From Bacteroidales bacterium UBA4893 (GTDB lineage Bacteria; Bacteroidota; Bacteroidia; Bacteroidales; P3), in contig DHCV01000004.1 in assembly GCA_002399025.1 (NCBI GenBank), positions 1 to 18,361 on the forward strand: a DNA stretch of 18,361 bases, given 5' to 3'. The translations under genes were made by a program, and so were the position numbers. This document shows, piece by piece, positions 13,827-18,361 of this stretch. Position 1 is the stretch's first letter, and the number at the start of each line of letters is the position of its first letter. The notes under the pieces were generated by a model. The model had not been told where the DNA came from and made no database searches. It saw only the letters and a program-made list of their open reading frames with translations.

Positions 13827-14900
13827 ATGAAAAAGCTATTCATTCAATATATTCTATTTCTTTTCTTTACACCATTTCTTTCTTTTGCCCAACCAAAGAA
13901 AGTTATTCTTATGATTGGTGACGGAATGGGGCTTTCACATGCCTATGCTGCATACACCGTAAATAAAGGAAGTTTGAATATATTTACTATGCCCATAACC
14001 GGTCTTTCAAAAACTTTTTGTGCTGATAGATATATCACCGATTCAGGTGCAGGTGCAACAGCTTTGGCAATAGGACATAAAGCAAATTATGAATCAATTG
14101 GACTTGACTCTCTATGGCAAAAACACCCAAGCCTAATTAAACTTTCCAAACAAAAAGGTCTTTCAACCGCAATTATAACAACCAGCAATATCACTCACGC
14201 AACTCCAGCTGCATTTGTTGCAAACGTTAGGAATAGAAATATGCAAGACGAGATTGCTCTTTCTTTTTTGGAAGGGAATGTTGATGTTTTTATTGGAGGA
14301 GGAAAAGATAATTTTGTTTCAAATAAAAGAAAAGACAAACTTTCCCTTATTGATTCATTAAGAGCAAGAGACTATAATTTGCTTTATAATATTGATGAGG
14401 TTGATAATTTTGAAATTAATAAGAACAAGAAAAATCTTATTGCTGGATTGCTTTACGATAATCATCCACCTCTTGCACAAAAGAGAAACAATATGCTTTG
14501 CAGGAGTTTGGAAAAGACACTAAGTGTTCTTTCGGAAAACGAAAATGGCTTTTTCATTATGCTTGAAGGTTCTCAAATTGACTTTGAATCGCATTTGCAT
14601 AGGTTCGACAACATGGTTGATGAGGTTTTGGACTTTGATAAGACTGTTGGAATTGCTTTGGAATTTGCCAAAAAAGACTCTAATACCCTTGTAATAGTTA
14701 TTGCTGACCATGAAACAGGAGGACTAACTTTAAATGGAGGGTGCATTAAGGAGGGGAAGGTTCAGGATAAATGGACTTCCATTGACCATACGGGGATTAT
14801 GGTTCCTATTTATGTTTATGGTTTAGGAGCAGAAAATTTTAGTGGAGTAATGGACAATACCGATGTTTTTAGAAAAATCAAAGAGTTTTTAGAATTATAA
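13827..14900 (+). CDS. Alkaline phosphatase, PhoA family, secreted
   Basis: Periplasmic or exported phosphomonoesterase. I start it at the ATG reading MKKLFIQYIL, giving 357 residues and a clear Sec signal peptide ending near Ala21 (FLSFA, then QP). An earlier in-frame ATG at 13797 would overlap ddl and spoil the signal peptide. The metal and catalytic residues of the family are in place: Asp32 (IGDGMG), nucleophile Ser73 (TDSGAGATA), Thr126 (HATPAAF), Glu247, Asp252 and His256 (EGSQIDFESH), Asp294 and His295 (ADHETGG) and His321 (DHTG). The protein is shorter than E. coli PhoA, as many Bacteroidota homologues are. It closes the operon, and a new promoter follows at once. Confidence 0.93.
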   Translation: MKKLFIQYILFLFFTPFLSFAQPKKVILMIGDGMGLSHAYAAYTVNKGSLNIFTMPITGLSKTFCADRYITDSGAGATALAIGHKANYESIGLDSLWQKHPSLIKLSKQKGLSTAIITTSNITHATPAAFVANVRNRNMQDEIALSFLEGNVDVFIGGGKDNFVSNKRKDKLSLIDSLRARDYNLLYNIDEVDNFEINKNKKNLIAGLLYDNHPPLAQKRNNMLCRSLEKTLSVLSENENGFFIMLEGSQIDFESHLHRFDNMVDEVLDFDKTVGIALEFAKKDSNTLVIVIADHETGGLTLNGGCIKEGKVQDKWTSIDHTGIMVPIYVYGLGAENFSGVMDNTDVFRKIKEFLEL

Positions 14901-14903
14901 TTG

Positions 14904-14911
14904 TAACTTTG
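14904..14911 (+). promoter_or_regulatory. Probable ahcY promoter -7 box
   Basis: TAACTTTG matches TAnnTTTG, 4 bp after the phosphatase stop codon; no good -33 box is visible. Transcription from about 14918 would give ahcY an unusually long leader of about 160 nt that includes the whole 21-bp array. Confidence 0.45.
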
Positions 14912-14967
14912 CAAATTAAATCTCTCTCTAAAAGGGACTGATTTATAGATTTCTTTGTTTTGTGAAA

Positions 14968-15051
14968 TTAGAATCAAGAGATAGAAAATTAGAATCAAGT
15001 TTTAATTTTTTAGAATCAAGTTTTAATTTTTTAGAATCAAGAGATAGAAAA
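14968..15051. repeat. 21-bp-period array, four units, in the ahcY leader
   Basis: TTAGAATCAAG occurs at 14968, 14989, 15010 and 15031, each exactly 21 bp apart. The 10-bp remainders follow an A-B-B-A order: AGATAGAAAA, TTTTAATTTT, TTTTAATTTT, AGATAGAAAA. The word is not a palindrome, but B remainders pair with AAAATTA before the next word, so small A-T hairpins are possible. The array ends 29 bp before the ahcY ATG and would be transcribed from the promoter at 14904. Confidence 0.85.
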
Positions 15052-15080
15052 GAGTAATAAGTAAATACACAAAATAAAAA

Positions 15081-16490
15081 ATGACAGACTATAATTTAAA
15101 GTATAAAGTAGCTGATATTAATTTGGCTGACTTTGGAAGAAAAGAAATTGAGATTGCGGAAAAGGAAATGCCAGGTTTGATGTCTCTTAGGGAGAAATTT
15201 GGAAAAGAAAAACCCCTAAGTGGAGTTAGAATAATGGGTTCACTTCATATGACCATACAAACAGCTGTTCTTATTGAAACATTGGTTGCTTTAGGAGCTG
15301 ATGTTCGTTGGGCTTCTTGTAATATTTTCTCAACTCAAGACCATGCAGCAGCAGCAATTGCTAAGGCAGGAGTTCCTGTTTTTGCTTGGAAAGGTGAAAC
15401 ATTAGAAGAATACTGGTGGTGTACTAATCAAGCTCTTTCTTTCCCTAATGGAAAAGGACCACAACTTATTGTTGACGATGGAGGAGATGCAACACTTTTA
15501 GTTCATAAAGGATATGCAGCAGAAAATGATGCTTCAATATTAGATGTTACTCCTTCTTCAACTGAAGAAGCTGAAATCTTGAAAATACTTAAGAATGTAT
15601 TAAAAGAAGACTCTACAAAATGGCATAGAACATTAGAAGAGTTAAAAGGAGTTAGTGAAGAAACAACAACTGGAGTTCACCGCCTTTATCAAATGATGGA
15701 AAGAGGAGAATTGCTTATACCTGCAATTAATGTTAATGACTCTGTAACAAAATCAAAGTTCGATAATCTTTATGGATGTAGAGAATCTTTGGCTGACGGA
15801 ATTAAGAGAGCAACTGATGTTATGATTGCTGGTAAGGTTTGTGTTGTTTGTGGTTATGGAGATGTTGGTAAAGGATGTGCTCACTCAATGCGTAGCTATG
15901 GAGCGAGAGTAATTGTAACTGAAATTGACCCAATTTGTGCGTTGCAAGCTGCAATGGAAGGTTTTGAAGTTACAACTCTTCAAGATGCTTTAAAAGAAGG
16001 TAATATTTTTGTTACTACAACAGGTAATAGAGATGTTATTACAGCTGAAGATATGTCAAAAATGAAAGATGAAGCAATTGTTTGTAATATTGGACATTTT
16101 GACAACGAAATTCAAGTGGAAAGATTAGAAAAATGGGAAGGAATTAAGAAAGTAAATATCAAACCTCAGGTTGATAAATACATTTATCCTGATGGACATT
16201 GCATTTATCTATTAGCAGAAGGACGTTTAGTTAATCTTGGTTGTGCAACTGGTCACCCTTCATTTGTTATGAGTAATTCATTCACCAATCAAACTCTTGC
16301 TCAAATTGATTTATGGAAGAACAATTATGAAGTTGGAGTTTATCGTCTTCCAAAACACCTTGATGAAGAAGTTGCAAGATTACATTTAAGTAGAATTGGT
16401 GTTAAGCTAACCATTCTAACCGATGAACAAGCAAAATATATCGGAGTTGATAAGAATGGTCCCTATAAAGCTGACCATTATAGATATTAG
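15081..16490 (+). CDS. ahcY: Adenosylhomocysteinase
   Basis: NAD-dependent cytoplasmic enzyme that splits S-adenosylhomocysteine to adenosine and homocysteine, relieving product inhibition of methyltransferases. The 469-residue protein has His56 (GSLHMTIQTA), Asp132/133 (IVDDGGDAT), Glu194 (EETTTGVH), Lys224, Asp228 and Cys233 (NDSVTKSKFDNLYGC), the NAD motif CGYGDVGKG (257-265) and the conserved C-terminal end GPYKADHYRY. It carries the bacterial insertion of about 40 residues (roughly 145-190) that the human enzyme lacks. Its start is preceded by A-rich sequence and by the 21-bp repeat array. Its stop codon shares one base with the next start. Confidence 0.98.
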   Translation: MTDYNLKYKVADINLADFGRKEIEIAEKEMPGLMSLREKFGKEKPLSGVRIMGSLHMTIQTAVLIETLVALGADVRWASCNIFSTQDHAAAAIAKAGVPVFAWKGETLEEYWWCTNQALSFPNGKGPQLIVDDGGDATLLVHKGYAAENDASILDVTPSSTEEAEILKILKNVLKEDSTKWHRTLEELKGVSEETTTGVHRLYQMMERGELLIPAINVNDSVTKSKFDNLYGCRESLADGIKRATDVMIAGKVCVVCGYGDVGKGCAHSMRSYGARVIVTEIDPICALQAAMEGFEVTTLQDALKEGNIFVTTTGNRDVITAEDMSKMKDEAIVCNIGHFDNEIQVERLEKWEGIKKVNIKPQVDKYIYPDGHCIYLLAEGRLVNLGCATGHPSFVMSNSFTNQTLAQIDLWKNNYEVGVYRLPKHLDEEVARLHLSRIGVKLTILTDEQAKYIGVDKNGPYKADHYRY

Positions 16491-18313
16491 TGAAAAATAT
16501 ATATAGAATATTAAGGTATTTAAAAGGTTATAAAAAAGAGGTAATACTCAATATAGTTTTTAATTTACTATATGTTTTTGCCTCTTTATTTTCTTTTGTA
16601 ATGGTTATCCCATTCGTTAGCGTATTGTTTGGGATTATCCAACCTCCTGAATTTTGTCCTGAGTTCTCATTCAACAAAGATGTAATAATTGATTATTTTG
16701 CTTGGCATTTGAATAACTATAGCCAAACCTATGGAGTGTTTAAATGTTTAGTAATAATCAGTGCTTTATATATTTTCTTCGCATTCCTATCTGCACTTTT
16801 CAGATATTTGGGTATGTACAACCTTGCTCCAATAAGAAATGGAGTTATTAAAGATTTGCGAAATGATATATATCATAAAATAACCATTCTTCCTCTTTCT
16901 TTTTTCTCAAATAAAAGAAAAGGAGATTTGCTTTCAAGGATGAGTTCCGATTTATTGGATATTGAAATATCTGTAATAAGTAGCTTGCAGATGATGATTA
17001 AGGACCCAATAATGGTTATTGTTTTTCTAACTACTCTTATTATTATTAGTCCAAAATTAGTTCTTTTTGTTGTTATAGTTATGCCTGTTGTGGCATATTT
17101 AATTAAACAAATAGGGGCAAGTCTTAACCGTAACTCAGAGAAAGGACAAAAGCAAATAGGAACTCTAATCTCAACAACAGAGGAAACTCTTGGAGCAATC
17201 AGAGTAATAAGTACTTATAATGCGGAAGATAAGATAAGAGAGAAGTTTGAGCAACAAAATAATATATATTCCAGGCTAATGACTAAGATTCTAAGGAGAA
17301 AGGAATTAGCAGCACCTTTAACTGAAGTATTTGGAATTTTATCCTTAGTAATAGTTGTTATCTTTGGAGGATTAATGGTTATTAAAGGAGAAATTCATCC
17401 AAGCATACTTATAGGTTTTGTTTTGCTTTTCGCAAGAATATTAGCCCCAATGCAAAGTTTAACTACTGCCTACTATAACCTTAAGAAGGCTGCAGCAGCA
17501 GCAAAAAGGCTATATGAAATTTTGGATGCTAAAGAAAAAATTGAGGAAAAGCCAAATGCAATTAAGGAAGTTAAGTTTAGTGATACGATTAAGTTCAGCA
17601 ATGTATTCTTTTCCTATACTGGAGAAAATGAGGATAATAAAATAGTTTTGGACAATATTAATCTCGAAGCTAAGCAAGGTCAAACAATTGCAATTGTTGG
17701 TAAATCTGGTTCAGGCAAAAGTACATTACTTGACCTATTGCCTCGTTTTCATGATGTTGTTAGTGGAGAGATAAGAATTGATGATATTCCAATAAAAGAT
17801 TTCAACATAAATTCTCTAAGGAAGACTATTGGAATAGTTACTCAAGAAAGCATACTATTTAACGATACGATATTTGGAAACATTAGCTTTGGATTAGATG
17901 CAAGCTTTGAAGATGTTCAAAACGCTGCAAAAGCAGCCAATGCTCACGAATTTATTATGAATACTCCAAAAGGCTACTACACAAACATTGGCGATAGAGG
18001 TTTAACTCTTTCGGGTGGGGAAAGACAAAGAATTTGCATAGCAAGAGCAATTCTTAAAAATCCAAAAATTCTTCTTCTTGATGAAGCAACTTCTGCCTTA
18101 GACACAGAAAGCGAAAAATTAGTTCAAGAATCTCTCCATGCTCTAATGAAAGGAAGAACAACCTTTGTAATTGCTCATCGCCTTTCAACCATTGTCAATT
18201 CTGATAAGATAATTGTTATGGAAAATGGGAAGATTGTTGAAGAAGGAAATCACCAATCCTTGCTTTCTCAAAATGGAATTTATTCTAAGCTTATAGAACT
18301 CCAAACTCTATAG
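16490..18313 (+). CDS. ABC exporter, MsbA-like (fused membrane and ATPase domains)
   Basis: Inner-membrane homodimeric ABC exporter of 607 residues. The membrane domain (about 1-340) has six helices, beginning with KEVILNIVFNLLYVFASLFSF. The ATPase domain follows with Walker A GKSGSGKST (about 404-412), Q-loop VTQES, signature LSGGERQ (about 506-512), Walker B ILLLDEATSALD and H-loop AHRLST, all intact. This architecture matches the MsbA-type lipid A or lipid flippases universal in Bacteroidota, although drug or peptide export cannot be excluded from sequence. Translation starts at a GTG that overlaps the ahcY TAG by one base (TAGTG), so expression should be coupled to ahcY. The link between the two pathways is not obvious. 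Confidence 0.92.
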   Translation: MKNIYRILRYLKGYKKEVILNIVFNLLYVFASLFSFVMVIPFVSVLFGIIQPPEFCPEFSFNKDVIIDYFAWHLNNYSQTYGVFKCLVIISALYIFFAFLSALFRYLGMYNLAPIRNGVIKDLRNDIYHKITILPLSFFSNKRKGDLLSRMSSDLLDIEISVISSLQMMIKDPIMVIVFLTTLIIISPKLVLFVVIVMPVVAYLIKQIGASLNRNSEKGQKQIGTLISTTEETLGAIRVISTYNAEDKIREKFEQQNNIYSRLMTKILRRKELAAPLTEVFGILSLVIVVIFGGLMVIKGEIHPSILIGFVLLFARILAPMQSLTTAYYNLKKAAAAAKRLYEILDAKEKIEEKPNAIKEVKFSDTIKFSNVFFSYTGENEDNKIVLDNINLEAKQGQTIAIVGKSGSGKSTLLDLLPRFHDVVSGEIRIDDIPIKDFNINSLRKTIGIVTQESILFNDTIFGNISFGLDASFEDVQNAAKAANAHEFIMNTPKGYYTNIGDRGLTLSGGERQRICIARAILKNPKILLLDEATSALDTESEKLVQESLHALMKGRTTFVIAHRLSTIVNSDKIIVMENGKIVEEGNHQSLLSQNGIYSKLIELQTL

Positions 18314-18361
18314 GGAATAATCGTTGTTTATAATCACCTAATTGACTTGTCCTGAAAAAAG

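Noticed and set aside
14912..15080. SAH riboswitch before ahcY
   Set aside because: The leader is almost entirely A/T with tandem repeats and lacks the GC-rich pseudoknot core of that riboswitch.

Overview
The window looks like a chromosomal segment of an AT-rich member of the Bacteroidota, most likely order Bacteroidales. The evidence is an S46-family dipeptidyl-peptidase (a typical Bacteroidota periplasmic protease), several -7 promoter boxes of the Bacteroidota form TAnnTTTG (two with a TTG/TTTG at the -33 position), A-rich sequence instead of strong Shine-Dalgarno sites before most start codons, and a lipoprotein with acidic residues straight after the lipobox cysteine. No tRNA, rRNA, IS element, phage gene or CRISPR array was seen. 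Most genes are core housekeeping or envelope genes.

Layout. Bases 1-1155 hold no gene but are dense in small repeats: a 23-bp-period palindrome array (28-96), a 9-bp array (247-309), REP-like palindromes (501-622), a strong terminator-like hairpin (779-806) and a 21/22-bp-period array (875-1043). Next come, on the + strand, a DPP11-like peptidase (1156-3342), pheT (3379-5850), a small protein made of four 25-residue repeats (5872-6294) and a polytopic membrane protein (6301-7413). A 426-bp convergent gap (7414-7839) carries a 21-bp-period array. On the - strand lie mreD and mreC (7840-9178), separated from their usual partners mreB, mrdA and rodA. Divergent, partly overlapping promoters at 9198-9245 separate mreC from a small lipoprotein gene (9273-9791), which ends in a clear terminator.

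From 9972 to 14900 seven + strand genes are tightly packed and probably form one operon: LD-carboxypeptidase, yraN, an unknown secreted protein, a MerR-type regulator, a thioredoxin-type arsenate reductase, ddl and a PhoA-type alkaline phosphatase. LD-carboxypeptidase and Ddl act at opposite ends of peptidoglycan peptide metabolism (recycling, and D-Ala-D-Ala synthesis). A new promoter after 14900 precedes a long leader containing four 21-bp repeats, then ahcY (15081-16490), which overlaps an MsbA-like ABC exporter (16490-18313) by one base. The last 48 bases hold nothing recognisable.

The most unusual signal is non-coding. Four separate intergenic stretches (28-96, 875-1043, 7522-7794, 14968-15051) contain short words repeated with a strict period of 21 bp (22 or 23 in places). 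Each locus uses different words, the words are often near-palindromes of the form AAA...TTT, and 7-bp linkers resembling TGGTATG or TGGGTAC recur between loci. This looks like one family of element with locus-specific word sequence and a fixed length close to two helical turns. I do not recognise it as a described element; its function is unknown.
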